From: Streptomyces regalis
GTDB taxonomy: Bacteria > Actinomycetota > Actinomycetes > Streptomycetales > Streptomycetaceae
Direction: 5' to 3'
Length of the DNA: 64,000 nt
Assembly (NCBI RefSeq): GCF_001509475.1
Contig: NZ_LLZG01000334.1
Coordinates: forward strand, 1-64,000
The notes below the pieces were generated by a model that saw only the letters and a list, made by a program, of their open reading frames with translations, had not been told where the DNA came from and searched no databases. Below are positions 17,770 through 26,618 of this stretch, one piece after another. The first letter of the stretch is position 1; each line of letters begins with the position of its first letter. The position numbers were made by a program, and so were the translations under genes.

Positions 17770-20700
17770 ATGAGCCTGCACGGTCTGCTCGACGCCGTAG
17801 TCAAGGACCCCGCCCTCGCGGAAGCGATCACCGCGGCCGCAGACGGCAACCGCATGCACGTCGACCTGGTCGGCCCCCCGGCGGCCCGCCCGTTCACGAT
17901 CGCCGCACTCGCCCGCGAGACCGACCGCCCGGTCCTCGCCGTGACGGCGACGGGCCGCGAGGCCGAGGACCTGGCCGCGGCCCTGCGCTCCCTCCTCCCC
18001 TCGGAGGGCGTCGTGGAGTACCCCTCCTGGGAGACCCTTCCGCACGAGCGCCTCAGCCCGCGCAGCGACACCGTGGGACGTCGGCTCGCGGTCCTGCGCC
18101 GCCTCGCCCACCCCCGCCCCGACGACCCCGAGACCGGCCCGCTCTCCGTCGTCGTGGCCCCTGTCCGCTCGGTCCTGCAGCCGCAGGTCAAGGGCCTCGG
18201 CGACCTCGAACCGGTGGCCCTGCGCACCGGCCAGACCGCCGACCTCAACGCCATCGTGGAAGCCCTCGCCGCAGCCGCGTACGCGCGCGTGGAGCTCGTC
18301 GAGAAGCGCGGCGAGTTCGCCGTACGAGGCGGCATCCTGGACGTCTTCCCGCCCACCGAAGAGCACCCCCTGCGCATCGAGTTCTGGGGCGACGACGTCG
18401 AGGAGATCCGCTACTTCAAGGTCGCCGACCAGCGCTCCCTCGAAGTCGCCGAGCACGGCCTGTGGGCCCCGCCCTGCCGCGAACTCCTCCTCACCGACGA
18501 CGTCCGCGCACGCGCGCGTGCCCTCGCCGAACAGCACCCCGAGCTCGGCGAGCTGCTCGGCAAGATCGCCGAGGGGATCGCGGTCGAGGGCATGGAGTCC
18601 CTGGCCCCCGTCCTCGTCGACGACATGGAGCTGCTGCTCGACGTCCTGCCCAAGGGCGCCATGGCCGTCGTATGCGACCCGGAACGGGTACGCACGCGTG
18701 CCGCCGATCTCGTGGCCACCTCGCAGGAGTTCCTCCACGCGTCCTGGGCCGCCACGGCCGGCGGCGGCGAGGCGCCCATCGACGTCGGCGCGGCCTCCCT
18801 GTGGTCCATCGCGGACGTCCGCGACCGCGCCCGCGAGCTGGACATGATGTGGTGGTCGGTCTCGCCCTTCGCGGCCGACGACACGTTTACATTTGCCGCT
18901 GACGCGGCGGGCGACGCCGACACCCTCAAGCTCGGCATGCACGCCCCCGAGTCGTACCGCGGCGACACCGCGAAGGCCCTCGCCGACACCAAGGGCTGGC
19001 TCGCCGACGGCTGGCGCACGGTCTTCGTGACCGAGGCCCACGGCCCGGCGGCCCGCACGGTCGAGGTGCTCGGCGGCGAGGGCGTCGCGGCGCGCCTGGA
19101 GGCGGACCTGGGGGAGATCGCCCCGTCGGTCGTCCATGTCGCCTGCGGCTCGATCGACTACGGCTTCGTGGACCCCGTGCTCAAGCTGGCCGTCCTGACC
19201 GAGACCGACCTGTCCGGGCAGAAGGCGGCCGGCAAGGACGGCGCCCGCATGCCGGCCCGCCGCCGCAAGACCATCGACCCGCTCACCCTGGAGGCGGGCG
19301 ACTACATCGTCCACGAGCAGCACGGCGTCGGCCGCTACATCGAGATGGTGCAGCGCACCGTCCAGGGCGCCACGCGCGAGTACCTCGTCGTCGAGTACGC
19401 CCCCGCCAAGCGCGGCCAGCCCGGCGACCGCCTGTACATCCCCACCGACCAGCTGGAGCAGATCACCAAGTACGTCGGTGGCGAGGCCCCCACCCTGCAC
19501 CGTCTGGGCGGCGCCGACTGGACGAAGACCAAGGCGCGCGCCAAGAAGGCGGTCAAGGAGATCGCGGCCGACCTGATCAAGCTGTACAGCGCGCGGATGG
19601 CGGCGCCGGGGCACACCTTCGGCCCGGACACGCCCTGGCAGCGCGAGCTGGAGGACGCCTTCCCGTACGCGGAGACCCCCGACCAGCTGACGACCATCGC
19701 CGAGGTCAAGGAGGACATGGAGAAGTCGGTCCCGATGGACCGCCTGATCTGCGGCGACGTCGGCTACGGCAAGACGGAGATCGCGGTCCGCGCCGCCTTC
19801 AAGGCGGTCCAGGACGGCAAGCAGGTGGCCGTCCTGGTCCCCACGACTCTCCTGGTGCAGCAGCACTTCGGCACCTTCAGCGAGCGCTACTCGCAGTTCC
19901 CGGTGAACACCCGGGCCCTGTCCCGCTTCCAGACCGACACGGAGGCGAAGGCGACCCTGGAGGGGTTGAAGGACGGCTCGGTGGACATCGTCATCGGCAC
20001 CCACCGCCTGTTCTCGTCGGAGACCAAGTTCAAGGACCTGGGCCTGGTCATCGTCGACGAGGAACAGCGCTTCGGCGTCGAGCACAAGGAGCAGCTGAAG
20101 AAGCTGCGCGCGAACGTCGACGTCCTGACGATGTCCGCGACCCCGATCCCGAGGACCTTGGAGATGGCGGTCACGGGCATCCGCGAGATGTCCACGATCA
20201 CCACTCCACCCGAGGAGCGCCACCCGGTCCTCACCTTCGTCGGCCCGTACGAGGAGAAGCAGATCGGCGCCGCGATCCGCCGCGAACTGCTGCGCGAGGG
20301 CCAGGTCTTCTACATCCACAACCGGGTCGAGTCGATCGACAGGGCGGCCGCGCGGCTGCGCGAGATCGTCCCCGAGGCGCGCATCGCCACAGCCCACGGC
20401 CAGATGTCGGAGCAGTCGCTGGAGCAGGTCGTCGTCGACTTCTGGGAGAAGAAGTTCGACGTGCTGGTCTCGACGACGATCGTCGAGTCCGGCATCGACA
20501 TCTCCAACGCCAACACCCTGATCGTGGAGCGCGGCGACAACTTCGGTCTGTCCCAGCTGCACCAGCTGCGCGGCCGGGTGGGCCGAGGCAGGGAGCGCGG
20601 CTACGCCTACTTCCTCTACCCGCCGGAGAAGCCCCTGACGGAGACGGCCCACGAGCGCCTGGCGACCATCGCCCAGCACACGGAGATGGGCGCGGGCATG

Positions 20701-21324
20701 TACGTCGCCATGAAGGACCTGGAGATCCGAGGCGCCGGCAATCTGCTGGGCGGCGAACAGTCCGGCCACATCGCGGGCGTCGGCTTCGACCTGTACGTCC
20801 GTATGGTCGGCGAGGCCGTCGCGGACTACCGGGCGTCCTTGGAGGGCGGCGTCGAGGAGGAGCCGCCGCTCGAGGTGAAGATCGAGCTGCCGGTCGACGC
20901 GCACGTCCCGCACGACTACGCCCCCGGCGAGCGCCTCCGCCTCCAGGCCTACCGTTCCATCGCCTCCGCCAACACGGAGGAGGACATCAAGGCCGTACGC
21001 GAGGAACTCGTCGACCGCTACGGCAAGTTGCCGGAGCCGGTCGAGAACCTCCTCCTGGTGGCGGGCCTGCGCATGCTGGCACGCGCGTGCGGCGTCGGCG
21101 AGATCGTCCTGCAGGGCAACAACATCCGCTTCGCGCCGGTGGAGTTGCGGGAGTCCCAGGAGCTCAGGGTCAAGCGCCTGTACCCGGGCACCGTCATCAA
21201 ACCGGCGGTGCATCAGCTGCTGGTGCCGCGTCCGAAGACCGCGAAGGTGGGCGGGAAGCCGCTCGTCGGACGGGAGTTGCTCGGGTGGGTCGGGGAGTTC
21301 CTGGCGTCGATCCTGGGATCGTGA
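17770..21324 (+). CDS. mfd: Transcription-repair coupling factor
   Basis: A 1184-aa DNA translocase that removes stalled RNA polymerase and recruits UvrA. The N-terminal UvrB-like module is followed by the RNAP interaction domain (GDYIVHEQHGVGRYIE, near 495). The RecG-like helicase motor has Walker A GDVGYGKTE, DEEQ box VIVDEEQRFGVEHKE, TMSATPIPRTLE and motif VI GRVGRGRERGYAYF. The C-terminal TRCF domain completes the protein. The ATG at 17770 is chosen because the protein from there begins at the conserved MSLHGLLDAV; upstream in-frame codons lack family similarity. A TTT-ACA-TTT codon run near 18889 is unusual for this genome. Confidence 0.97.
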   Translation: MSLHGLLDAVVKDPALAEAITAAADGNRMHVDLVGPPAARPFTIAALARETDRPVLAVTATGREAEDLAAALRSLLPSEGVVEYPSWETLPHERLSPRSDTVGRRLAVLRRLAHPRPDDPETGPLSVVVAPVRSVLQPQVKGLGDLEPVALRTGQTADLNAIVEALAAAAYARVELVEKRGEFAVRGGILDVFPPTEEHPLRIEFWGDDVEEIRYFKVADQRSLEVAEHGLWAPPCRELLLTDDVRARARALAEQHPELGELLGKIAEGIAVEGMESLAPVLVDDMELLLDVLPKGAMAVVCDPERVRTRAADLVATSQEFLHASWAATAGGGEAPIDVGAASLWSIADVRDRARELDMMWWSVSPFAADDTFTFAADAAGDADTLKLGMHAPESYRGDTAKALADTKGWLADGWRTVFVTEAHGPAARTVEVLGGEGVAARLEADLGEIAPSVVHVACGSIDYGFVDPVLKLAVLTETDLSGQKAAGKDGARMPARRRKTIDPLTLEAGDYIVHEQHGVGRYIEMVQRTVQGATREYLVVEYAPAKRGQPGDRLYIPTDQLEQITKYVGGEAPTLHRLGGADWTKTKARAKKAVKEIAADLIKLYSARMAAPGHTFGPDTPWQRELEDAFPYAETPDQLTTIAEVKEDMEKSVPMDRLICGDVGYGKTEIAVRAAFKAVQDGKQVAVLVPTTLLVQQHFGTFSERYSQFPVNTRALSRFQTDTEAKATLEGLKDGSVDIVIGTHRLFSSETKFKDLGLVIVDEEQRFGVEHKEQLKKLRANVDVLTMSATPIPRTLEMAVTGIREMSTITTPPEERHPVLTFVGPYEEKQIGAAIRRELLREGQVFYIHNRVESIDRAAARLREIVPEARIATAHGQMSEQSLEQVVVDFWEKKFDVLVSTTIVESGIDISNANTLIVERGDNFGLSQLHQLRGRVGRGRERGYAYFLYPPEKPLTETAHERLATIAQHTEMGAGMYVAMKDLEIRGAGNLLGGEQSGHIAGVGFDLYVRMVGEAVADYRASLEGGVEEEPPLEVKIELPVDAHVPHDYAPGERLRLQAYRSIASANTEEDIKAVREELVDRYGKLPEPVENLLLVAGLRMLARACGVGEIVLQGNNIRFAPVELRESQELRVKRLYPGTVIKPAVHQLLVPRPKTAKVGGKPLVGRELLGWVGEFLASILGS

Positions 21325-21351
21325 TCCAGCCCGGGGTGCGGGACGCGGCCG

Positions 21352-21816
21352 CTAGTCGACCCGCACCTCGGTGTTCTGGCAGGCGTGCAGCAGCCACCTC
21401 CCGTCGTCCTGCCGGGTCATGACGTAGAGCGGCGCACCCTCCAGGTCGCCCTTCGGCGAGTGGTACACCTGCCGGACCTTGACGGCCGCCACGTCGGGCC
21501 CCAGGAACTGCGTGTGCGCGACCTCGTAGGTGACCTCGCCGTCCCAGGTCGCGGCCGGCAGTACGGCGCGGGTGAACTCGCCGATCGCGTCGAGGCCGAT
21601 GAGGACCTTGCCATGGCCGGTGGTCCACAGGGCGTCGGGATGGAAGAGGGCGAGGAAGCCGTCGGGGTCCTTGGCGCGCTGGGTGCGTTCGACGGTGGCC
21701 ACGACCTGTGCGATGGCCTTGAGGTCAGCCTCTTCGGTGGGTGTGGTGCCTGCGGTCTTGGCGGGCGTGATGTCTGCGGATTCGGCGGGCGTGGTGCCCG
21801 CGGGCTCGGTGGTCAT
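21352..21816 (-). CDS. SnoaL-like/SgcJ-EcaC family protein
   Basis: A 154-aa NTF2-fold protein. After a low-complexity Thr/Pro/Ala N-terminus (about 1-30), the fold runs from ADLKAIAQVVATVERTQRA through DPDGFLALFHPDALWTT to a C-terminal GRWLLHACQNTEV strand, matching the SgcJ/EcaC type. These are small-molecule binding or enzymatic proteins of mostly unknown substrate. I chose ATG 21816 because a TTGACC and CAGAGT promoter with a 19-base spacer puts the transcript start at that ATG. An upstream GTG at 21825 would lie inside the -10 box. Expression is probably leaderless and controlled by the palindrome at 21831. Confidence 0.82.
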   Translation of the reverse strand: MTTEPAGTTPAESADITPAKTAGTTPTEEADLKAIAQVVATVERTQRAKDPDGFLALFHPDALWTTGHGKVLIGLDAIGEFTRAVLPAATWDGEVTYEVAHTQFLGPDVAAVKVRQVYHSPKGDLEGAPLYVMTRQDDGRWLLHACQNTEVRVD

Positions 21817-21830
21817 GCGGATCACTCTGT

Positions 21831-21852
21831 GACCTCAAGTGGACTTGAGGTC
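21831..21852 (-). promoter_or_regulatory. SoxR/MerR-type operator within a 19-bp-spaced promoter
   Basis: The palindrome has 10-base arms around GG, with core CCTCAAGTGGACTTGAGG. This fits the SoxR-class consensus CCTCAAG-N4-CTTGAGG. On the minus strand it lies between TTGACC (21853-21848) and CAGAGT (21828-21823), a 19-base spacer as in promoters activated by MerR-family proteins. No MerR gene lies in the window. Confidence 0.75.
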
Positions 21853-21863
21853 AAGCAAATGCC

Positions 21864-22466
21864 TCAGGACTCGGTCCGGAACAGCATCGCCGCCAGCGTC
21901 CGGAACACCTCCTCGGGGTCCTTGTCGCCGACCGGGCCGTCCAGGTTGTGGCTGAGGAGCAGCGTGGCGAAGCCGTGGGCCAGAGACCAGGCGGCGACGC
22001 CGGCCAGGCGGGTGTCGATGCCGAGGCTCTCGGGTCGTACGGCGGAGACGGCGCCGCGCAGTGCGTCGCCGGCGAGGGCGCGGGCCGTGGTCAGTTCGAG
22101 GTCGTCGGCGCGCAGCAGCTCGGGTGTGAACATCACCTGGAAGTGGGCCGGGTGCTCGCGTGCGAAGCGGACGTAGCGAACGCCCGCGTCCTTCAGATCC
22201 GCTGCCTCGTTGAGCGTGTGCGCCAGCAGCCCGAACCCCTCGGCGGCGATCGCCGTGAGCAGTCCGGTGCGGTCCTTGAAGTGGTGGGCCGGAGCCGCGT
22301 GCGAGACACCGGCACGCCGGGCGAGATCGCGCAGACTCAGGGCGGACGGGCCGTCGGCGGCGATGACGTCCAGCGCCGCGGTGAGGATGGCTCGGCGCAG
22401 GTCGCCGTGGTGGTAGGGGCGGCGGGTGGACGGCTGGCGGGTGGACGGCTGTTGTGCGGGGGGCAT
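21864..22466 (-). CDS. TetR/AcrR family transcriptional regulator
   Basis: A 200-aa repressor. The HTH is clear: YHHGDLRRAILTAALDVI, then LSLRDLARRAGVSHAAPAHHFKDRTGLL (about 17-66), of the YHHGDL subgroup. The C-terminal ligand domain holds FAREHPAHFQVMF, a WHG/TetR_C-type motif. It is divergent from the gene at 22610, with three 20-bp repeats in the shared 143-base region, so autoregulation and control of that neighbour are likely. The N-terminus contains a short QPSTR duplication. Confidence 0.9.
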   Translation of the reverse strand: MPPAQQPSTRQPSTRRPYHHGDLRRAILTAALDVIAADGPSALSLRDLARRAGVSHAAPAHHFKDRTGLLTAIAAEGFGLLAHTLNEAADLKDAGVRYVRFAREHPAHFQVMFTPELLRADDLELTTARALAGDALRGAVSAVRPESLGIDTRLAGVAAWSLAHGFATLLLSHNLDGPVGDKDPEEVFRTLAAMLFRTES

Positions 22467-22485
22467 GGACAGCAGCGTACGCGCA

Positions 22486-22565
22486 ATCTAGGCGTCGCCA
22501 AGTTTCTGCTATCTAGGCGTTGACAAGTTCGAGTGCGGCAGGGCAATCTTGTCAGTGTCAAGTTT
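22486..22565. promoter_or_regulatory. Three imperfect 20-bp repeats, probable TetR operators
   Basis: ATCTAGGCGTCGCCAAGTTT (22486), ATCTAGGCGTTGACAAGTTC (22511) and ATCTTGTCAGTGTCAAGTTT (22546) are direct repeats. Each contains a CT-A/T-G...CAAG half-palindrome; the third has CTTG-N7-CAAG. They fill the divergent promoter between the TetR gene and the gene at 22610. Confidence 0.65.
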
Positions 22566-22609
22566 TGCGGGGTGGGGATCCCGAGACTTCGAACTGGGGG
22601 AGTTGCGCC

Positions 22610-23494
22610 ATGGTCAAGCGTGAGAACGGCGGTCTGGAGCCGGGTCGCGTACGTCAGCTCTGGCATCTGCTGGAGCCGCTGCATGCGGTGCTGTACTACG
22701 CGCCGGAGGTCTTCGAGGAGGCCGCGGCGCTCGGTTACGCCGCCAAGGAGCGCTGGCCGAGTTATTTCCCGTACCGGGCCGCGCCGTTGGGGGCGGTCGG
22801 CGCGGAACAGGTCACATCCGCCTTCTACAGCTTCAGTCCCCGTATGGTCGCCGAACACATCGATCTCGCGTGGAAGATCGCGAGCCCCGAGGCCCTGTTG
22901 CAGGCGCGGGTACGCGGGGTCGACCGGGCCTACCGCGCGATATTCGGCGACCGGACCCACAGCCCCGAGCTGGCGGAAGCCGCAGCCCTGGCCCGTCGCG
23001 TGGCCGAGGCGGCCAACACCGCGGGCCGCCCGCTCGCCGCGGCCAACGCCGCCCTGGACTGGCCGGAGGCCCCGCACCTCCAGCTCTGGCATGCCGCGAC
23101 CCTCCTGCGCGAACACCGCGGGGACGGCCACATAGCGGCCCTGCTGGTGGCCGGCCTCGACCCCGTCGAGTCACTCGTGTCCTTCGCTGCGATAGGTGCC
23201 GCATCCGTCGAGCGCTTCGAAAGCCGCGGCTGGAGCGCCGAGGAATGGGCGGCCGCCCGCGACAGCCTGATCGCGCGCGGCCTGGTCGACGCCGACGGTA
23301 CGGCCACGGAGGCGGGCCGCGAACTGCGCCGCGTCGTCGAGGAGCACACCGATCAACTCGCCTCCGCGCCTTGGCAGTCGCTCACGGTGGACGAGGTCGA
23401 CCGTCTCGTGGAATTGCTCGGCGAGTTCTGGGTGGCGGCGCTGGCCTCCGGCCTGCTGCCCTCGGAGACGACGTTGGGGATCGGGAAGGTCTGA
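22610..23494 (+). CDS. SCO6745-family protein (unknown function)
   Basis: A 294-aa protein beginning MVKRENGGLEPGRVRQLWHLLEPLHAVLYYAPE. It is helical throughout, with FYSFSPRMVAEHIDLAWKIASPEALL near residue 65 and a C-terminal winged-helix-like stretch (GWSAEEWAAARDSLIARGLVDADGT) before a conserved W-rich tail. This matches the actinobacterial family often labelled SCO6745, which resembles HTH proteins but has no proven role. The ATG at 22610 is the start giving the conserved N-terminus; GGGGGAG is upstream. It is divergent from a TetR gene and is probably its target. Confidence 0.75.
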   Translation: MVKRENGGLEPGRVRQLWHLLEPLHAVLYYAPEVFEEAAALGYAAKERWPSYFPYRAAPLGAVGAEQVTSAFYSFSPRMVAEHIDLAWKIASPEALLQARVRGVDRAYRAIFGDRTHSPELAEAAALARRVAEAANTAGRPLAAANAALDWPEAPHLQLWHAATLLREHRGDGHIAALLVAGLDPVESLVSFAAIGAASVERFESRGWSAEEWAAARDSLIARGLVDADGTATEAGRELRRVVEEHTDQLASAPWQSLTVDEVDRLVELLGEFWVAALASGLLPSETTLGIGKV

Positions 23495-23813
23495 GACGGG
23501 CTCGTCGGCAGGGTGAGGTCCTCGGCTCCCGGGCTCTTGGGCTCCTGGGCTCCCAAGCTCTTGGGTTCCCGGGCTCTTGGCCCCCTGAGGTCCTGGGCTG
23601 CTGGGGTCTTGGGCTCCTCGACTCCTGGGTCCGGGGACAGCGCCCGGGCAGCGCCCGCCCGCGGGAGGTGGGTCTCTGCGGACGGCCTCTGGTCTCGAAG
23701 TGGTTCAGCGGCAGCCTGGTCGTGATGCGGGCGCCGGCAAGGGCGTTGAGGGCGTGCCCTCGTGGAGCCGTCGCGCCCGACGGGGCTCGTGGTCCTCCGC
23801 GGGGTCTCCGGCC
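23495..23813. other. Low-complexity intergenic region
   Basis: About 320 bases without a believable gene. Bases 23522-23635 are built of GGGCTC(C/T)TGGG-like units in loose tandem, alternating CTTGGG and CTCCTGGG. The rest is ordinary GC-rich spacer. The repeats could fold into alternative G-rich structures. Confidence 0.55.
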
Positions 23814-23996
23814 TTACGGCTGCTCGGGCCTGTCGCGGTCCATGCCGAGTTCGCGTTCCATCCGCCGCTGCGCGTCGTCGACCTGGCTCTCGTACCTGTT
23901 GCCCGTCTTCTCGTTGACCTTCCGTTCCGCGGCGTCGGACATGTTCCCGCTCTTGTCCTGTGCGTGGCGGTTCTTGAACCTGTCGAAGATGCCCAT
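23814..23996 (-). CDS. MT0933-like antitoxin-family small protein
   Basis: A 60-aa charged protein, MGIFDRFKNRHAQDKSGNMS and onward, with the MGxFDKxKxxA...DKA layout of the MT0933/Rv0909-like family and a KVNEKTGNRYESQVDDAQ core. The ATG at 23996 has AGGAG six bases upstream, which decides the start over longer readings. Despite the family name, no toxin gene is adjacent. It is probably a small cytosolic stress-type protein, and the antitoxin label is weak. Confidence 0.7.
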   Translation of the reverse strand: MGIFDRFKNRHAQDKSGNMSDAAERKVNEKTGNRYESQVDDAQRRMERELGMDRDRPEQP

Positions 23997-24188
23997 CCAG
24001 AGCTCCTTCCGGAGGTGACTCATCACCGACGATACGCCCGGGTTGTGAGGTATGCGCGCTTGAGTCCGTTGTGGTCTGGACCTCTTGAATGCCGCGGTGC
24101 GCCGGGTCGCTACCGTGTGCCCGACGGTGTACCAGGGAAGGCCGCCTGTGCGGGGCGGAGCGGGCGACAAAGGGAGGGGCGCATCGTG

Positions 24189-24956
24189 ATGCGTCTGAGG
24201 GGCGGGGCGGCGAGCGCCGCGGCGATGCTCGGCATGGTGCTGGTGCTGGCGGGGTGCGAGAACGTCGATCTACCCGGTGACGACGAGCCCTCAGGCTCCG
24301 TCCCGGCCACTGGCTCCGGCCGCGCCGCGAGCCCACTCGACAACCCCGACGGCACAAAGCCAGGGCTCGCGCCGCTCACGTCGGACGCCGACCGGGCCGA
24401 GGCACGAACCCTCATCGAGAAGGTGACGACGAAGGGCCGCGGCCCCAGGACGGGTTACGACCGGGACAAGTTCGGCTACGCCTGGATGGACTCGGCCCCG
24501 GGCGGCATCCCGTTCGCGCGCAACGGCTGCGACACCCGCAACGACCTCCTGAAGCGCGACGGCGACGACGTCCGCTTCCGCTCCGGCTCGGACTGCGTCG
24601 TGACCTCCATGACCCTGCACGACCCGTACACGGGCCGCACGATCGACTGGGCCAAGTCCCGCGCGACGACCGTACAGATCGACCACGTCATGCCGCTGTC
24701 GTACGACTGGCAGATGGGCGCCTCCCGCTGGCCGAAGGGCAAACGCCAGGACATCGCCAACGACCCCCTCAACCTCATACCGGTCGACGGCCCCACCAAC
24801 GGCTCCAAGGGCGACTCCGGCCCCGCCTCCTGGCTGCCCCCGAACAAGCAGATCCGCTGCTCGTACGCGGTGCGCTTCGCCCAGGTGTCGCTGAAGTACG
24901 AACTGCCTGTGACGTCCGCCGACAAGGAGATGATGCTGCGCCAGTGCGGAGGGTGA
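24189..24956 (+). CDS. HNH endonuclease-family lipoprotein (DUF1524-like)
   Basis: A 255-aa secreted nuclease-like protein. The N-terminal signal MRLRGGAASAAAMLGMVLVL ends in the lipobox LAGC. The catalytic domain carries TVQIDHVMPLSYDWQMGA, the IDH of the HNH motif, followed by DPLNLIPVDGPTNGSKGD and SWLPPNK, which match the GmrSD C-terminal/DUF1524 family of actinobacterial exported HNH proteins. GGGAGGGG lies upstream; a GTG one codon earlier is an alternative start. The likely role is extracellular nucleic acid breakdown. Three cysteines in the mature part may form disulfides. Confidence 0.88.
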   Translation: MRLRGGAASAAAMLGMVLVLAGCENVDLPGDDEPSGSVPATGSGRAASPLDNPDGTKPGLAPLTSDADRAEARTLIEKVTTKGRGPRTGYDRDKFGYAWMDSAPGGIPFARNGCDTRNDLLKRDGDDVRFRSGSDCVVTSMTLHDPYTGRTIDWAKSRATTVQIDHVMPLSYDWQMGASRWPKGKRQDIANDPLNLIPVDGPTNGSKGDSGPASWLPPNKQIRCSYAVRFAQVSLKYELPVTSADKEMMLRQCGG

Positions 24957-25039
24957 CCAGGCGCGCGAGCGGGAGTGGAGCGAGCCGTGGGCCCGAAAAA
25001 CGCTTTGCGGCACGGCGCCCCGCGCCTACGGTTTCCGGC

Positions 25040-25783
25040 ATGGAACTGAAGGTGTCGAGCGTCGCGGAACGCCCGGAGATGCTCGAACGGGTCTTGGAAA
25101 TGGCCGACACCTGGCCGGAGTTCGTGGTCCAGGACCTCGTGGGCAACGCCCACTACGGCCGGATCCCGCTCGAACTCCCGGAGTACGTGCTGTTCGCCGA
25201 GGACGAGCGGGGTGAGGTCGTCGCCCACGCCTACAGCGTTCCCTTCGCCCTCGCCGCCGAGGGGCGCGGCCGGCTGCCCGCCCGAGGCTGGGACGAGGTG
25301 CTGACGTGGGCCTTCGCCGACCTGCGCCGCGGCACCCGCCCCGACACGGTCAGCGCCGTCTCCGTCGTCATCGCCCCGCACGCCCAGGGCGGCGGCCTGT
25401 CCGCCCTGATGCTCTCCGCGATGCGCGACAACGCCCGCGCCCACGGCTTCCGCGAGGTCGTCGCCCCGGTCCGCCCCAACGCCAAGCACCTCGAACCGCA
25501 CACCCCCATCGAGGAGTACGCCCGTCGCGTACGGCCCGACGGCCTGCCCCACGACCCGTGGCTGCGCGTCCACGCCCGCGCCGGCGCCAGCATCGACTCC
25601 GTCGCCCCGGCCTCCATGACCGTCGCCGGCTCGCTGGAGCAGTGGCGCGGCTGGACCGGCCTGCCCTTCGACACCGCGGGCGACATCGAGGTGCCCGGCG
25701 CGCTGGTGCCGGTGCGGTGCGAGCCGGAGCGGGGCTACGCGGTCTATGTCGAGCCCAACGTGTGGATGCGGCACCCGCTCTGA
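25040..25783 (+). CDS. GNAT-like N-acetyltransferase
   Basis: A 247-aa protein with a single GNAT-like fold. VSAVSVVIAPHAQGGGLSALMLSAMRDNARAHGFREVVAPVRPN (about 112-155) contains the acetyl-CoA loop, with QGGGLS in place of QGxGxG/A. A C-terminal extension (about 175-247) with EVPGALVPV is typical of larger actinobacterial members. TACGGT lies seven bases before the ATG at 25040, with TTGCGG 16 bases further up, so the transcript may be leaderless. The substrate is unknown. Confidence 0.8.
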   Translation: MELKVSSVAERPEMLERVLEMADTWPEFVVQDLVGNAHYGRIPLELPEYVLFAEDERGEVVAHAYSVPFALAAEGRGRLPARGWDEVLTWAFADLRRGTRPDTVSAVSVVIAPHAQGGGLSALMLSAMRDNARAHGFREVVAPVRPNAKHLEPHTPIEEYARRVRPDGLPHDPWLRVHARAGASIDSVAPASMTVAGSLEQWRGWTGLPFDTAGDIEVPGALVPVRCEPERGYAVYVEPNVWMRHPL

Positions 25784-25973
25784 GCCGGAAGCCCAGCCTC
25801 CGCGACCTGCGCCGTCGTACGAAGTGATCAGCACGACAACGGTTCGGTACAACCGGTGACCGTATGTCGGTGTCGACCTATACGCTCGAAGCGACAATCG
25901 CACGACCGAGGTTGCCCCGCACCGGGCAGGGGCGGTCGACGCCGTACGCCCACCTCAGGCATCAGGAGCAGTC

Positions 25974-26618
25974 ATGCAAGGCCACGGCTACACGCAGCCG
26001 GTGAAGCAGCAGCCGCCCACCGGGGTGCTGGTCTTCCTGCGCGTGTTGTTCGTCGTGATCTCGGTGTGCAGCTTCGGCCTGCTGATGTGGGCGATGATGC
26101 TGCGCCTGGCGATCGTGACCCGCAAGGCGCTCGACTGGTGCCTGTTCGTTGCGTCGATCGTGGTGGAGTTCCTCGGTCTGTACCTGATCGGTTCCGAGCC
26201 CGGCGACGAGATCCACACCCCGGGCGGCTGGACGGGCCTCGCCCTCGTCCTGGGCGGCCTCGTGGCCTCGATCGCGTACTACCTCTCCGCCGACATACGC
26301 CACTTCCACCAGCTCCGCTTCCCTGGCTATGCCTCGCAGGGGCCCCCGGCGCCGGCCCCGGCATACGGCTACCCGCAGCCCCAGTCGCCGTACACCGCCA
26401 CGACGATGCCGCAGTCGCCCCCGATACCCCGGACGCCGGTGCCGCAGACGCCAGTGCCGCAGACGCCGGTATCCCAGACGCCCGTACCGCCGCCCCCCGC
26501 CCCGCAGCGCCCCGCGCCCGCACGCATCGACCAGGTCCGTGCCGAACTCGACGAGCTCAGTGACTACCTGCGCCAGCACGACGGCCGGCAGGGCGGCAAC
26601 CGCGAGGGCGGAAGGTGA
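25974..26618 (+). CDS. Four-helix membrane protein with Pro-rich cytoplasmic tail
   Basis: A 214-aa protein. Hydrophobic segments lie near 18-42, 55-72 and 85-103. The tail (about 115-185) is a Pro/Gln/Thr repeat in which PVPQTPVPQTPVSQTPVP stands out. The C-terminal helix ARIDQVRAELDELSDYLRQHD may form a coiled coil. Its last four bases overlap the start of the Ser/Thr kinase gene, so the two are translationally coupled. The tail is a plausible phosphorylation target or anchor for that soluble kinase. No family name can be given. Confidence 0.8.
   Translation: MQGHGYTQPVKQQPPTGVLVFLRVLFVVISVCSFGLLMWAMMLRLAIVTRKALDWCLFVASIVVEFLGLYLIGSEPGDEIHTPGGWTGLALVLGGLVASIAYYLSADIRHFHQLRFPGYASQGPPAPAPAYGYPQPQSPYTATTMPQSPPIPRTPVPQTPVPQTPVSQTPVPPPPAPQRPAPARIDQVRAELDELSDYLRQHDGRQGGNREGGR

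Noticed and set aside
23513..23725. An open frame through the CTTGGG/CTCCTGGG repeats
   Set aside because: The product is a periodic Leu/Gly/Ser/Trp string with no start signal; the DNA is low-complexity spacer.
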